Origin: Veillonella infantium
Lineage (GTDB): Bacteria; Bacillota; Negativicutes; Veillonellales; Veillonellaceae
Direction: 5' to 3'
NCBI RefSeq assembly: GCF_002959895.1
Contig: NZ_PPDD01000015.1
Span: forward strand, 1 to 64,000
Length of the DNA: 64,000 bases
Positions 55,430 through 64,000 of the stretch are shown piece after piece (positions within the stretch are counted from its first letter, which is position 1; each line of letters opens with the position of its first letter). The notes below the pieces were generated by a model. It worked only from the letters and a program-made list of their open reading frames with translations, made no database searches and had not been told where the DNA came from. The translations under genes were made by a program, and so were the position numbers.

Positions 55430-56494
55430 GTGAATCCAGTACTATCTATCATTGTTGCAGCATATAATGCGGAAACTACAATTAAACAAGTTATAGACAG
55501 TGTATATTCACAAAATGTAGACACATCCCTATATGAGTTGATTATTATAAATGACGGTTCTCAGGATAAAACAGGGGAACTGCTTGATACATTGGCTAGC
55601 GCCTATCCTGATATGTGTCTTGTGATTCATCATATTCCAAACGGTGGCGTATGTAATGCTCGCAACTATGGCATGTTCATTGCACGCGGCGAATACGTAA
55701 CATTTATGGACTCCGATGATTACTATGGTGAAAGTATCCTTTCCTCCTTTTTCGAGAAATATAACCAGCATCCACAACTAGATTTTTGGAAATACGGTGC
55801 TGTTGAACATTACATTGAGCATGGTGAAAGCCTTCGTGACAAGGTAAACGACGTGGTGGATTTTCTATCTAGTGATGCTACAGATATATTACGAATGGCT
55901 CTTGAAATGGAATATATTCCTCTCTTTGGTTATGTGTGGAACGGATTTTATAAACGATCTATCATCGAAGAGCATCATATTCAATTCTCATCGGAATATA
56001 TTATGGAGGACTTTATGTTCTCCTTTGAATACTTAACCTATGCAAAGTCTATGGGGACTATTCCTCATGTGTATTATCACTATATGCTCGACTTAGATAA
56101 GACTAGTCTTTCTAAGAAATGGGAGCCAAAGTACTACGAAATGTATCGCTTGAAGGTTCAAACCATTCATCAATATATGGTTAATGTAGGTATTGATGAT
56201 GCGCAGTGCTACCAATTGTTGAGTGCGTTATACGTTAAATATATGTATTCTGCACTAGAACGGATGGGCGCAGTTTCTTCGATAGCTGGTAAATATACAT
56301 GGTTACAGCAGTTATGGCAAGACGATGTATATAAGGCTATGCAACCTCATATGAAGGGTGGTGCCTCTCTCATCGGCGTATTATCTGGATTGCTTAAATA
56401 TAAATGGAATTTAGGTATTATCGCATGTACAGAGTGCATTTCCTTTGTGCGCCATCGCTTAAAAGGTCTATTTGCAAAGATCAAATCTAATTAG
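55430..56494 (+). CDS. Family 2 glycosyltransferase
   Basis: A 354-residue GT-A glycosyltransferase. SIIVAAYNAETTIKQVIDSV (about 6-25), LIIINDGSQDKTGELL and TFMDSDDYYGESIL (about residue 91-104, metal-binding motif) define the family. C-terminal half is less conserved. It starts at GTG 55430, eight bases after the DUF4422 gene, and so is probably translated by coupling. The sugar is unknown. Confidence 0.86.
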   Translation: MNPVLSIIVAAYNAETTIKQVIDSVYSQNVDTSLYELIIINDGSQDKTGELLDTLASAYPDMCLVIHHIPNGGVCNARNYGMFIARGEYVTFMDSDDYYGESILSSFFEKYNQHPQLDFWKYGAVEHYIEHGESLRDKVNDVVDFLSSDATDILRMALEMEYIPLFGYVWNGFYKRSIIEEHHIQFSSEYIMEDFMFSFEYLTYAKSMGTIPHVYYHYMLDLDKTSLSKKWEPKYYEMYRLKVQTIHQYMVNVGIDDAQCYQLLSALYVKYMYSALERMGAVSSIAGKYTWLQQLWQDDVYKAMQPHMKGGASLIGVLSGLLKYKWNLGIIACTECISFVRHRLKGLFAKIKSN

Positions 56495-56508
56495 AAAGAA
56501 GCACGATT

Positions 56509-57654
56509 ATGATAAACCGAGAATCCCGTAGATTGCGTGTATTACAAGTCGGTATGACACGTAATCTAGGTGGCATAGAAACATATTTGATAGAACAATT
56601 TAGACATCTTGATAAAAGTAAAATTGATTATGATTTTGTGAACATCACAGGGGAATACTCTATTTGTTATGAAGATGAAATCTTAGCCTCTGGCAGTAAG
56701 ATTTTTAAGGTTGTTTCTAGACATAAAAACCCATTGCTCCACTATTGGCAGTGGTTTAATATATTGTTACAAAATAAAGGCGTTTATGATGTAATTGTCT
56801 TGAATACGAATAGCTTGGAATACGTGTTTCCTCTAGTATTGGGAAAAATCTTTGGCATACCTGTTCGTGTTATTCATAGCCATAATTCAGGCTTTGAAAA
56901 CAAGCAAGGCTTGGCTCGTCGTCTCTTGGTGGGAATGAACAAGAAATTATTGGCTTGGAGTGCTAACTTGCGCTTTGCATGCAGTCAATTTGCAGGACAA
57001 TGGATGTTTAAAGACAATCCATACCATGTTATTTATAATGCCATCGATATTCATAAATACGATGCAGATCCGATAGTTCGGGAAGAAACACGGAATGCTT
57101 TAGGATTACACACAGAATTGACCTTATTACATGTAGGTCGTTTTTCGTATCAAAAGAATCATAGTTTCTTACTCGATATATTTAAGGGAGTTCATAGGAT
57201 TCAGCCCGATTCTGTGTTGTTGCTAGTAGGGGATACTACTGAAGAAAGTGAATTCTTAACGGAAGTCAAACGAAAAATCAAAGCATACGGGTTAGAGAAT
57301 GTCGTTCGTTTGCTAGGCAGACGAGATGATGTTAATAAGATTATGCAGGCTGCAGATGTACTTGTGATGCCGTCCTTTTTTGAAGGCCTTACTGTTGTTG
57401 GTATTGAGGCACAAGCATCGGATTTACCACTGCTTTTATCTGATACAGTAACTAAAGAATTGGGACTTTTACCATCTACTCAATTCATTTCATTAGAAGC
57501 AGGTCCTACAGCATGGGCTGAGGCAATAGTAAATAGTAAACAACATAATAGACAGAGTCGTTATGAAGAATTAAAAGCAGCTGGCTATGATATTGGGAAC
57601 GAAACAGAGCGTGTAGAGAAGTTATTGATAGATGCCTATCATGAGCTAGTGTAA
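56509..57654 (+). CDS. Family 4 glycosyltransferase, CapM/EpsF-like
   Basis: A 381-residue GT-B glycosyltransferase. MTRNLGGIETYLIEQFRHLD (about residues 15-34) and VIHSHNSGFE in the N-terminal domain and HVGRFSYQKNHSFLLDIF then SFFEGLTVVGIEAQASDLPL (about 288-307) in the C-terminal domain fit capsule and exopolysaccharide transferases of the CapM/EpsF type. The EX7E motif is seen as EGLTVVGIE. It belongs to the same operon, 14 bases after the previous gene. Confidence 0.88.
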   Translation: MINRESRRLRVLQVGMTRNLGGIETYLIEQFRHLDKSKIDYDFVNITGEYSICYEDEILASGSKIFKVVSRHKNPLLHYWQWFNILLQNKGVYDVIVLNTNSLEYVFPLVLGKIFGIPVRVIHSHNSGFENKQGLARRLLVGMNKKLLAWSANLRFACSQFAGQWMFKDNPYHVIYNAIDIHKYDADPIVREETRNALGLHTELTLLHVGRFSYQKNHSFLLDIFKGVHRIQPDSVLLLVGDTTEESEFLTEVKRKIKAYGLENVVRLLGRRDDVNKIMQAADVLVMPSFFEGLTVVGIEAQASDLPLLLSDTVTKELGLLPSTQFISLEAGPTAWAEAIVNSKQHNRQSRYEELKAAGYDIGNETERVEKLLIDAYHELV

Positions 57655-57670
57655 TAGTTGGAGAGAAGAA

Positions 57671-59563
57671 ATGGATTTAGTATTACAACAAGCTATTGAT
57701 GTACATCCAGTCATTACATTTGATGTGTATGATACATTATTGCGTCGAATTGTTTCTAAAGATAGAGATTTATGGAAATTAGTAGATCAAGAGTGGGAAA
57801 AAAGATTTGGAGCAAAATCTTTTAATTTTTATAATGAACGTAGCAAAGCAGATAAGATTGCACGAAAGGCATATGATTATTCTGAAGTTAATATTGATGA
57901 GATTTATGAACATTTATCTAATCTTATAGGTGAAGATAATGCAAAGCGTTGTAAAACTTTAGAGTTAGAGTTTGAACATACTTTGGTTACGCCGAACAAA
58001 CCTATTGTTGATGCATTTTATTATGCACTTAGTAAAGGTAAAGATGTTTATATAATTTCAGATATGTATTTGCGACACGCTGATGTTGAATCTGCATTAG
58101 AGAATATAGGTGTTAAGGGTTATAAAAAATTATTTGTTTCTTGTGAATATCGTGCTACGAAACATGAATCTGGAGAACTTTATAAAATTGTTTCTCAAGA
58201 TATAAATGCAGACATTACCAATATCTTACATATTGGTAATGATAAAAATGCGGATGTTAACAAAGCAAGCGCTGTTGGAGCGGATACATATTGGGTCAGA
58301 GAACAATCAAATACGCATTATATAGATGAAAAAAAATCGGATATATCTTTAGATTTTTCTTTATTAAATGGATTTATTAGTAAATATAGTAAAGAAGAGG
58401 ATAATCTTGCTTATAAATTAGGTTTTGAAGTATTTGGTCCTATAATTAGTGGCTTTTTGTATTGGATTGGTCAACATAAAATCAAAGAAGAGTTAGACAA
58501 GGTTATTTTTTTGGCTCGAGATGGCTATATATTAGAGGATATCTGTAAAGAAAATCATATACTAGGTGATACAGAATATTTCTATTTATCTAGAAGGTCT
58601 ATGATTGTTCCCATGATTCAATATCAAGAGAATTTAGAAGATATCTTAAACTTATATAAATCTTGGCCGACAAAAAGTTCTGCTACCATATTATTTGATA
58701 AGTTAGGTTTAGAAAATAATTTTAATTTGTTGCACCAATTTGGTATTAGTGAGTCAGAAGAATTTACAAAGCAGGAATTAATTCAAGATAATCGAATAGC
58801 AAATTTATTTGATTCTGTAAAACATATTGTATATGAAAACTCTATTAATGAATCTAATTTGCTAAAACAATATATAGAGTCTTTAGGTTCTAATATTCGT
58901 ATAGGTGTTGTCGATTTAGGTTCTGGTACAATTTATAATGGTCTAGTAGAATTTACTAAATATCATAATATAGATATTGAATGGATTCCATTATACTTTC
59001 AAAATACACAATGTCCTAATCATTCTTATATGGATATTAGTAATAATCCTAATTTAAAAAGTGCATTACGTTTTGGATATCTATTTTTAGAAATTTTCTT
59101 TACTGCTCCACATGGAACAACTTTAGGCTATATTAGTCAATTAAATAAGGTACAACCAGTATTATCAAAATATGAGTATGATACTTGTCCTGATAAATAT
59201 AAAAGTAGATTGTTAGATTTACATAGAGGGGCAAAGGATTTTTACAATGTATTTCCTCATCAACTAGTAGATGAGACATCTAGTTCACTTATTTTTTCTA
59301 ATATAGAGACCTTTTTACTACATCCGAGTAATTTGGATATAGAATACTGGGGAGAATTTCCATTTTTTGAAAACTATTATATTTATAATTCAATGATTAA
59401 AAGTAGAAATATAGTAGAATATATAAAACATCCCAAATTATTAGTATCTGATATGAGGAGTAGTTTATGGCTATCAGGTTTTCTAAGAAAGTTAATAGGA
59501 AATAATTTAGGAATTGAGATTATATCAAAACTCTATCTACTTAAAGCTAAGTATATGCAATAG
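57671..59563 (+). CDS. HAD-like polysaccharide-locus protein (COG5610 type)
   Basis: A 630-residue protein with an N-terminal HAD-like domain: FDVYDTLLRR (D18 the nucleophile position, Tyr at +2), YIISDMYLRHADVE and ILHIGNDKNADV. The C-terminal region has VIFLARDGYILEDIC, YFYLSRRSM and VDLGSGTIYNGLVEF. Such two-part proteins occur in capsule and LPS clusters and are labelled HAD hydrolases without a proved reaction. It is visibly more AT-rich, with many AAT, ATA and TTA codons, than its neighbours, which suggests separate acquisition. Confidence 0.78.
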   Translation: MDLVLQQAIDVHPVITFDVYDTLLRRIVSKDRDLWKLVDQEWEKRFGAKSFNFYNERSKADKIARKAYDYSEVNIDEIYEHLSNLIGEDNAKRCKTLELEFEHTLVTPNKPIVDAFYYALSKGKDVYIISDMYLRHADVESALENIGVKGYKKLFVSCEYRATKHESGELYKIVSQDINADITNILHIGNDKNADVNKASAVGADTYWVREQSNTHYIDEKKSDISLDFSLLNGFISKYSKEEDNLAYKLGFEVFGPIISGFLYWIGQHKIKEELDKVIFLARDGYILEDICKENHILGDTEYFYLSRRSMIVPMIQYQENLEDILNLYKSWPTKSSATILFDKLGLENNFNLLHQFGISESEEFTKQELIQDNRIANLFDSVKHIVYENSINESNLLKQYIESLGSNIRIGVVDLGSGTIYNGLVEFTKYHNIDIEWIPLYFQNTQCPNHSYMDISNNPNLKSALRFGYLFLEIFFTAPHGTTLGYISQLNKVQPVLSKYEYDTCPDKYKSRLLDLHRGAKDFYNVFPHQLVDETSSSLIFSNIETFLLHPSNLDIEYWGEFPFFENYYIYNSMIKSRNIVEYIKHPKLLVSDMRSSLWLSGFLRKLIGNNLGIEIISKLYLLKAKYMQ

Positions 59564-59572
59564 GTATATTCA

Positions 59573-60817
59573 ATGAAAATAAATTTTAAACTAATGGAAA
59601 ATATTGCATCTTTGCTTACTGTAAAAGGTCTTCAATATATTCTGAGCTTTATTACCTTCCCTTATTTAGTGCGGGTTCTTCACGTTGATGGCTTTGGTCA
59701 GCTCGCCTTTGCAACAGGCGTAGTACAGTACTTCTTGCTATTCTCAAACTTTGGTTTTGATCTGAGTGGTCCGAAAAGTATTGCTCGTCACGATAGGGGG
59801 CTGAAGCGAGGTTTCTATTTTAGCTCCATCATGGGGGCTAAGCTCTTTATTCTCGCCGTTATAACCGCTGTGTTTGGGATATTGATGTTTATCCTGTCTA
59901 ACTGGTTCAATTATAATGCACTCCTTTATGGGGCGGTGTATTTAAATGTTATTGGCACGGCTCTGTTTCCAATTTGGTTCTTCCAAGGAATACAGAAGAT
60001 GCGCTACATCACCTTTGTTAGTATCTTAGGTCGTATCGTATCGGTAGCGGGGATCTTTATCTTTGTAAATACCTTAGATGATATCGTGTGGGCTGCCTTT
60101 TTTCAATCCATTACTAATGTGATTGCGGCGGTTTTATCGTGGATCATCATCTACAAGGAATATCCAGATATTCTGATGCGTATTAAATGGTGTCATATTA
60201 AGGATGCCATTAAGGATAGCGTTCCTTACTTTGGTTCCATGGTGGCTATTAATCTCTATACTAGCTCTACCATCGTATTCCTTGGTTTAGTAACCTCCGA
60301 TTACGTAGTAGGTATCTATACGGCAGCAAATCGTATTATCGATGCTTTCAGAGGAGGATTAAGTCCTGTAGTAGACGCGTTATATCCATTTGTTAATAAA
60401 ATTGCTAAGGAATCTAAGGAGGGTGCTCAATCGGTATTGCGTAAAGCAACGATTATCTTGTGTTCTGGTATGTCCTTGTTCTGTATCGGCATTTTCTTAA
60501 CTGCTAAATGGTTAGTCTATTACATCTTGGGGCCAAGTTATGAAGATTCCGTATCAGTGTTACAAATTTTGGCATTTTTACCACTTGTGGTCATTACGAG
60601 CAATATTTATGGCCTCTTCGGCATGATATCCTTTGGTTATCAAAAGGAATTTGTTACGATTTTAGTTCATTCCGCAATTCTAGATTTATGTATTGTGTTC
60701 CCGTTGCTCTATTACATGGGGGCCGATGGCGCAGCATTGACCATGCTTTTAACAGAAATCTATGTACTCTACAGATGTATTAAATTCGTAAATGCTAGTG
60801 ATTTTAGATTTTTATAA
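59573..60817 (+). CDS. Polysaccharide flippase (Wzx-like)
   Basis: A 414-residue membrane protein of the MOP/PST flippase superfamily. About 12 membrane segments are visible; the start has GLQYILSFITFPYLVRVLHVDGFGQLAFA, a typical Wzx N-terminus (quoted in parts as LSFITFPYLVRVL and DGFGQLAFA). It would flip the lipid-linked repeat unit across the inner membrane. It lies before the Wzz-like and Wzy-like genes, which fits a Wzy-dependent pathway. Confidence in the family is high; the substrate is unknown. Confidence 0.92.
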   Translation: MKINFKLMENIASLLTVKGLQYILSFITFPYLVRVLHVDGFGQLAFATGVVQYFLLFSNFGFDLSGPKSIARHDRGLKRGFYFSSIMGAKLFILAVITAVFGILMFILSNWFNYNALLYGAVYLNVIGTALFPIWFFQGIQKMRYITFVSILGRIVSVAGIFIFVNTLDDIVWAAFFQSITNVIAAVLSWIIIYKEYPDILMRIKWCHIKDAIKDSVPYFGSMVAINLYTSSTIVFLGLVTSDYVVGIYTAANRIIDAFRGGLSPVVDALYPFVNKIAKESKEGAQSVLRKATIILCSGMSLFCIGIFLTAKWLVYYILGPSYEDSVSVLQILAFLPLVVITSNIYGLFGMISFGYQKEFVTILVHSAILDLCIVFPLLYYMGADGAALTMLLTEIYVLYRCIKFVNASDFRFL

Positions 60818-60839
60818 TTAAATAAAGAAGTGAAAGCAT

Positions 60840-61502
60840 ATGAATACATATATTTTAAACGACCTTAAACGAAAATGGTGGCAAATAGCCCTCGTAGGTA
60901 TCCTTTGTGCTATCGTTATCATCGTGTCTCGTACGGTACTAGTAAAACCAACCATGGTGCATGGTCCCATCAATGCATCTGTTATCTTTACAGTAGATAA
61001 TAAGACTCCAAATACCATGGTGAAAGAGGATCTTCATCTAAGGGGATTATTGCAATCTCAAGGCTTTATCATGGGCTTTGTAAAACAGTCATCTCATGTT
61101 TTAGATTGGTCTAAGTTGAACGCCAATTGGAATACGATGTCTGCAGTGAACCAATTTAAATGGTATCAACAACATATTTTTGTAAATACGGATGATCCTA
61201 AAATTTATGAATTGTATATTATGTTTAACCCTAATGATGTACAAGATCCAGATTATACAAAAGCTCATTTAGATATGTTATTTGATCAATATATTAACTA
61301 TACTAATAGCAAGGTACAAGCTATTAATTCTAACTATTCTATCCGAATCGTTGATAAACAAATTATAGAAGGAGATGCACAGTTCCAAAATGAAGGTTTC
61401 TTACCTGTGAAGTATGGTATTATAGGCTTTGTTTTAGGTGGTATGGTTATGACCTTGTTTGTTTCTGTAACAGCTGTAAGGAAGTATCGTCATGGTAGAT
61501 AG
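60840..61502 (+). CDS. Wzz-like chain-length (PCP) protein, putative
   Basis: A 220-residue protein with a TM helix at each end (about 15-33 and 191-210) and a periplasmic middle, the layout of polysaccharide co-polymerases. Sequence match is weak; no clear Wzz signature Pro-rich motif near TM2 beyond FLPVKYG is seen. It is placed between the flippase and the polymerase-like gene, which it overlaps by 11 bases. This supports a chain-length role, given as inference. Confidence 0.6.
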   Translation: MNTYILNDLKRKWWQIALVGILCAIVIIVSRTVLVKPTMVHGPINASVIFTVDNKTPNTMVKEDLHLRGLLQSQGFIMGFVKQSSHVLDWSKLNANWNTMSAVNQFKWYQQHIFVNTDDPKIYELYIMFNPNDVQDPDYTKAHLDMLFDQYINYTNSKVQAINSNYSIRIVDKQIIEGDAQFQNEGFLPVKYGIIGFVLGGMVMTLFVSVTAVRKYRHGR

Positions 61503-62802
61503 CCAATTTTGGTTCACAGCGCTGTCCCTATCATCAGTTTTGTTGTTGTTAGTGACGCTATATGCTCTAGATTTTGATTTACTATCGCCAGTTATCGCAA
61601 CACAGTCGTCCTTAACGATTGCCAGTATTTTGTGCAGCGTTATGGTGAAGCACTGGCAATTGCCCATGCATGGCAGTACCGTGTTAATCCTCATCATTGC
61701 TCAAATCGTTATGACAATAGGCGCACTCTATGTAGCCTATTGCCTAAATGATAGGCTTATGGTGAAAGCAAGCGTATCTATGCAGAATATAAGTGATGTG
61801 TGCATTCCGGTGTATCGCCAAGGGATTTTATGGATATTGTTAGGTGTTATTGTAGGCTTAGCAGGTCATGAGATGTATACCTTAGCGGAGAAGGTGGGAA
61901 ATAAGAATGGTATACTAGGCATTGCTACTTCTCTTAGACCTTATTTTATGAATGAGAGTTCTGATATTAAGCTATCTCGGTGGATGGCATATTATCAAAT
62001 TCTATTACAACAAATAACATATGTATCAATATTTGCCTTTATCCAGCGTACGATTTTTAAAGCGTGGCAGTGGTCCAATCTATGTTATTTGGTACCATTA
62101 TTATTTTTCTTCCCCTTCGTTTATCTAACGACTGGGAGAATTTTAATTATCACGCTTGTTATATTTATTTTTACTATTGTCGGTCATGCTATATATCGCA
62201 AGTATGAAGGCTTTGAATATGTGAAGAAACTATTAACAACAGCGGGGCTATCCTTTGTAGCTTTCTTCCTACTCTTCGTCGTAATTGGTACATTATTTGG
62301 AAAGGGTATCAGTTCAAATAAATCGGCCTTTGAAATTTTGGCGCATTATGCAGGAATTTCATTATCCGCATTTGATGTGATTTTACAGTATCAATTGGCT
62401 GACTCTACTTTGATTGGGCAAACTATATTTGTAGGCCCTTATGGTAATTTGAATACGTTAGGTTTCGCATTGCCGGAACCAAGTATTTTCTTATTCTTTA
62501 CTTATTTTTACAATATTGATACGAATGTATACACATCGTTAATGCGATATTACCAGGACTTTTCTTTAGTAGGTATGTATCTCTTCGCATTGCTTATCAT
62601 TATGGTGTATACGATTTTGTACTATGTTTGTAGACAGCGCAATAGTATTCAAATGATATTGGCATATGCAACCTTTGTGTATCCTTTATATTTATTCTAT
62701 GTAGATGATCGTATTTTTATGGATTTCTTTGGTACACAAATCATATATATTATTGTGTTACAGTTTATCCTAATTAAATTACTATATAAATATAAAAGCT
62801 AA
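61492..62802 (+). CDS. Oligosaccharide repeat-unit polymerase, Wzy-like
   Basis: A 436-residue membrane protein with about 11-12 hydrophobic segments and a large loop (IGQTIFVGPYGNLNTLGFALPEPSIFLF area, about residues 306-333) typical of the O-antigen polymerase family rather than transporters. It would join repeat units in the periplasm. It starts inside the Wzz-like gene and is the last gene of the operon, with a hairpin terminator about 60 bases later. WaaL/Wzy proteins are hard to separate by sequence; position supports Wzy. Confidence 0.78.
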   Translation: MVDSQFWFTALSLSSVLLLLVTLYALDFDLLSPVIATQSSLTIASILCSVMVKHWQLPMHGSTVLILIIAQIVMTIGALYVAYCLNDRLMVKASVSMQNISDVCIPVYRQGILWILLGVIVGLAGHEMYTLAEKVGNKNGILGIATSLRPYFMNESSDIKLSRWMAYYQILLQQITYVSIFAFIQRTIFKAWQWSNLCYLVPLLFFFPFVYLTTGRILIITLVIFIFTIVGHAIYRKYEGFEYVKKLLTTAGLSFVAFFLLFVVIGTLFGKGISSNKSAFEILAHYAGISLSAFDVILQYQLADSTLIGQTIFVGPYGNLNTLGFALPEPSIFLFFTYFYNIDTNVYTSLMRYYQDFSLVGMYLFALLIIMVYTILYYVCRQRNSIQMILAYATFVYPLYLFYVDDRIFMDFFGTQIIYIIVLQFILIKLLYKYKS

Positions 62803-62863
62803 AATATCTCTATTGATAAGTGCTCAAGATATTAAATATAGTGCAATAGTAAAGAAATAGACA

Positions 62864-62905
62864 AAGGCTAATGCTCAAATATGATTATTTAGAGCATTAG
62901 TCTTT
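62864..62905 (+). terminator. Terminator of the polysaccharide operon
   Basis: AAGGCTAATGCTC and GAGCATTAGTCTT pair (one wobble) around a loop with AAATA/TATTT, followed by TCTTTC. It lies about 60 bases past the Wzy-like stop. Confidence 0.8.
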
Positions 62906-63103
62906 CATGTATTAATAAAGGAAATAAATAATTTTATTATGGTTATTCTATTTTATATAAAATGAAGGATTGATGAAAATTTAATAACTTCAATATAGAT
63001 ATTTTATATTTTTCGGATATACTAATCATATTGGAATTGTTAAATACAATAAATTGCAGATTGGGATTAGTGAATATAAGGGTAATATATTGAGGGAGAA
63101 AAT

Positions 63104-63514
63104 ATGAGCACTTGTTTTATGCTGATGAATAATCCAATGGATTTAATCATGAATTTAGTGGTAGACACTACTGTTACAAGCAATCAAACAGTAGTGGAAG
63201 GTGCTATTAAAAAGTATAAAGTTGATTTTGATGCAGCATCTAAACAAGCTATTTTTACTTTTAAAATGTATGATAGTTCTAAATTCTATAAATTACGCAT
63301 CGTTGCAGATGCTGAAAAGAATTTAGAAGACCTTACTACGACAGAGCATTTTTTCAAAATTGTAAATACTTTAGGTCTTACTATTAATATGGCTAAGTCT
63401 AAAAAGAAATCATTAGCCATTAAGGTAGACATGGAAAGATCATATGTATATCTTGAAGACTTAAGTTCTAATAATGGGGCTACATATAAATTCCATGGTT
63501 GGTTGGAACATTAA
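63104..63514 (+). CDS. Hypothetical protein
   Basis: A 136-residue protein I do not recognise. It starts MSTCFMLMNNPMDLIMNLVV and ends NNGATYKFHGWLEH; no signal peptide, membrane helix or catalytic motif stands out, and the composition is Lys/Asp/Thr-rich. GAGGGAGAAA lies upstream of the ATG, and terminators flank it on both sides, so it is probably a real monocistronic gene. Its neighbours (polysaccharide operon, OmpM-like fragment) suggest a surface role only weakly. Confidence 0.6.
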   Translation: MSTCFMLMNNPMDLIMNLVVDTTVTSNQTVVEGAIKKYKVDFDAASKQAIFTFKMYDSSKFYKLRIVADAEKNLEDLTTTEHFFKIVNTLGLTINMAKSKKKSLAIKVDMERSYVYLEDLSSNNGATYKFHGWLEH

Positions 63515-63536
63515 AAATTTGATATTCATATTATTT

Positions 63537-63580
63537 AACTCACTATATAGAGCTTTAAATGTTGTTCTATATGGTGAGTT
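63537..63580 (+). terminator. Terminator after the hypothetical gene
   Basis: AACTCACTATATAGA and TCTATATGGTGAGTT pair (one mismatch or bulge) with a T-rich tail TTATTTTA. Confidence 0.75.
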
Positions 63581-63751
63581 TTATTTTATGATGAATTGCA
63601 ATAAGTAATGCGACAAAACTAACTGGATGATAATTATTGTATAATACCCAGAATTTATTTCTAGCTTAATGATTATTAATATTTACATGCTATACTGACG
63701 ATGTTTAGTATGAAAGTATGAATTCCATGGTGTGTAAAAGGGAATTGATAG

Positions 63752-64000
63752 GGAGTAATCTTCACTTTCAAAGGCCAAAATAACATTACTCGTTACGAAA
63801 TGGCGCAAATGATTGCAAAAGCTATGGCGAACCAGGATCGTGCCAATGCAGAGCAACAGGCTATGATTAATCGCTTGGCTGATGAATTCTCTAATGAACT
63901 GAATAATTTGGGTGTTCGTGTGGCTCGTTTAGAAGACCGCGTGGGTAATGTAAAGGTAACTGGCGATGTACGTCTTCGTTATCTTGGCTCCCAAGAAAAA
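63752..64000 (+). pseudogene. 5'-truncated OmpM-like SLH-domain porin, runs off the right edge
   Basis: Open frame from after a TAG at 63749 to the window end. It reads FKGQNNITRYEMAQMIAKAM, then ANQDRANAEQQAMINRLADE, then a coiled-coil-like FSNELNNLGVRVARLEDRVG and VKVTGDVRLRYLG. This is the end of an SLH domain, the linking coiled coil and the first beta-strand of a Negativicute OmpM outer-membrane protein. The signal peptide and the first part of the SLH domain are missing; no ATG exists before ITRYEM. A -1/+1 search of the bases upstream found no lost N-terminus. It may be a decayed copy or a silent cassette. Confidence 0.65.

Noticed and set aside
40468-55735. Many GGTGAAAG copies as further uptake-motif sites
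   Set aside because: They arise from the frequent Gly-Glu-Ser codons GGT GAA AGT/AGC and lack the CTTTCACA form with the T at the first place.

Overview
The window looks like a chromosome segment of a Veillonella-type bacterium (Negativicutes, Firmicutes with an outer membrane). The replication-origin gene order is that of Firmicutes: parB-parA, rsmG, mnmG, mnmE, jag, yidC, yidD, rnpA and rpmH on the minus strand, then dnaA, dnaN, yaaA-like, recF, DUF721, remB and gyrB on the plus strand. Around this core sit genes of a double-membrane cell: an OmpH/Skp chaperone, an RND pump, an O-antigen ligase, WaaE-like glycosyltransferase, and an SLH-porin (OmpM) fragment. DNA is AT-rich. The genus is inferred from this combination; no rRNA or tRNA gene is present to confirm it.

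Layout. 0-8.3 kb (minus strand): periplasmic chaperone, YtfJ/DUF2953 pair, CobO, an M23 peptidase, DUF4446, HydF, ParB, ParA. 7.9-10.0 kb: five perfect parS sites around an AT-rich non-coding stretch. 9.2-13.4 kb (plus): a B12-dependent methionine synthase split into an activation protein and MetH, plus MetF. 13.5-15.7 kb: RsmG and a VapBC toxin-antitoxin pair. 15.7-22 kb: tRNA modification, membrane insertion and RNase P genes. 22.0-23.3 kb: three giant imperfect palindromes with a shared tip. 23.0-25.1 kb: a bipartite oriC enclosing dnaA, with DnaA boxes on both sides and a DnaA-trio-like tract. 25.2-32.6 kb: replication genes and an amino-acid permease. 32.8-42.4 kb: a lipoprotein, YbjQ, an RND efflux pair, a CNNM/CorC-like protein, a methyltransferase and a Lys-rich protein with a possible -1 frameshift extension. 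42.4-62.8 kb: a long surface-polysaccharide locus (two LTA-synthase-like enzymes, glycosyltransferases, WaaL-, WbaP-, Glf-, Wzx-, Wzz- and Wzy-like proteins). The right edge holds a hypothetical gene and a 5'-truncated OmpM-like reading frame.

How it fits together. The left half and centre are the core replication/segregation region. The right third builds and exports a galactofuranose-containing glycan: WbaP-like priming, glycosyltransferases and Glf, Wzx flipping, Wzy polymerisation, Wzz-like length control, and WaaL ligation.

Most notable signals: (1) the octamer CTTTCACA, nearly always followed by a purine, occurs about 25 times, often in intergenic hairpins, and almost vanishes in the polysaccharide locus, like a DNA-uptake sequence; (2) the giant palindromes beside oriC have different self-complementary arms but a common tip; (3) a second structured repeat family lies in opposite orientation on both sides of oriC; (4) an in-phase A AAA AAG slippery heptamer would add a Cys-rich tail to a Lys-rich protein.
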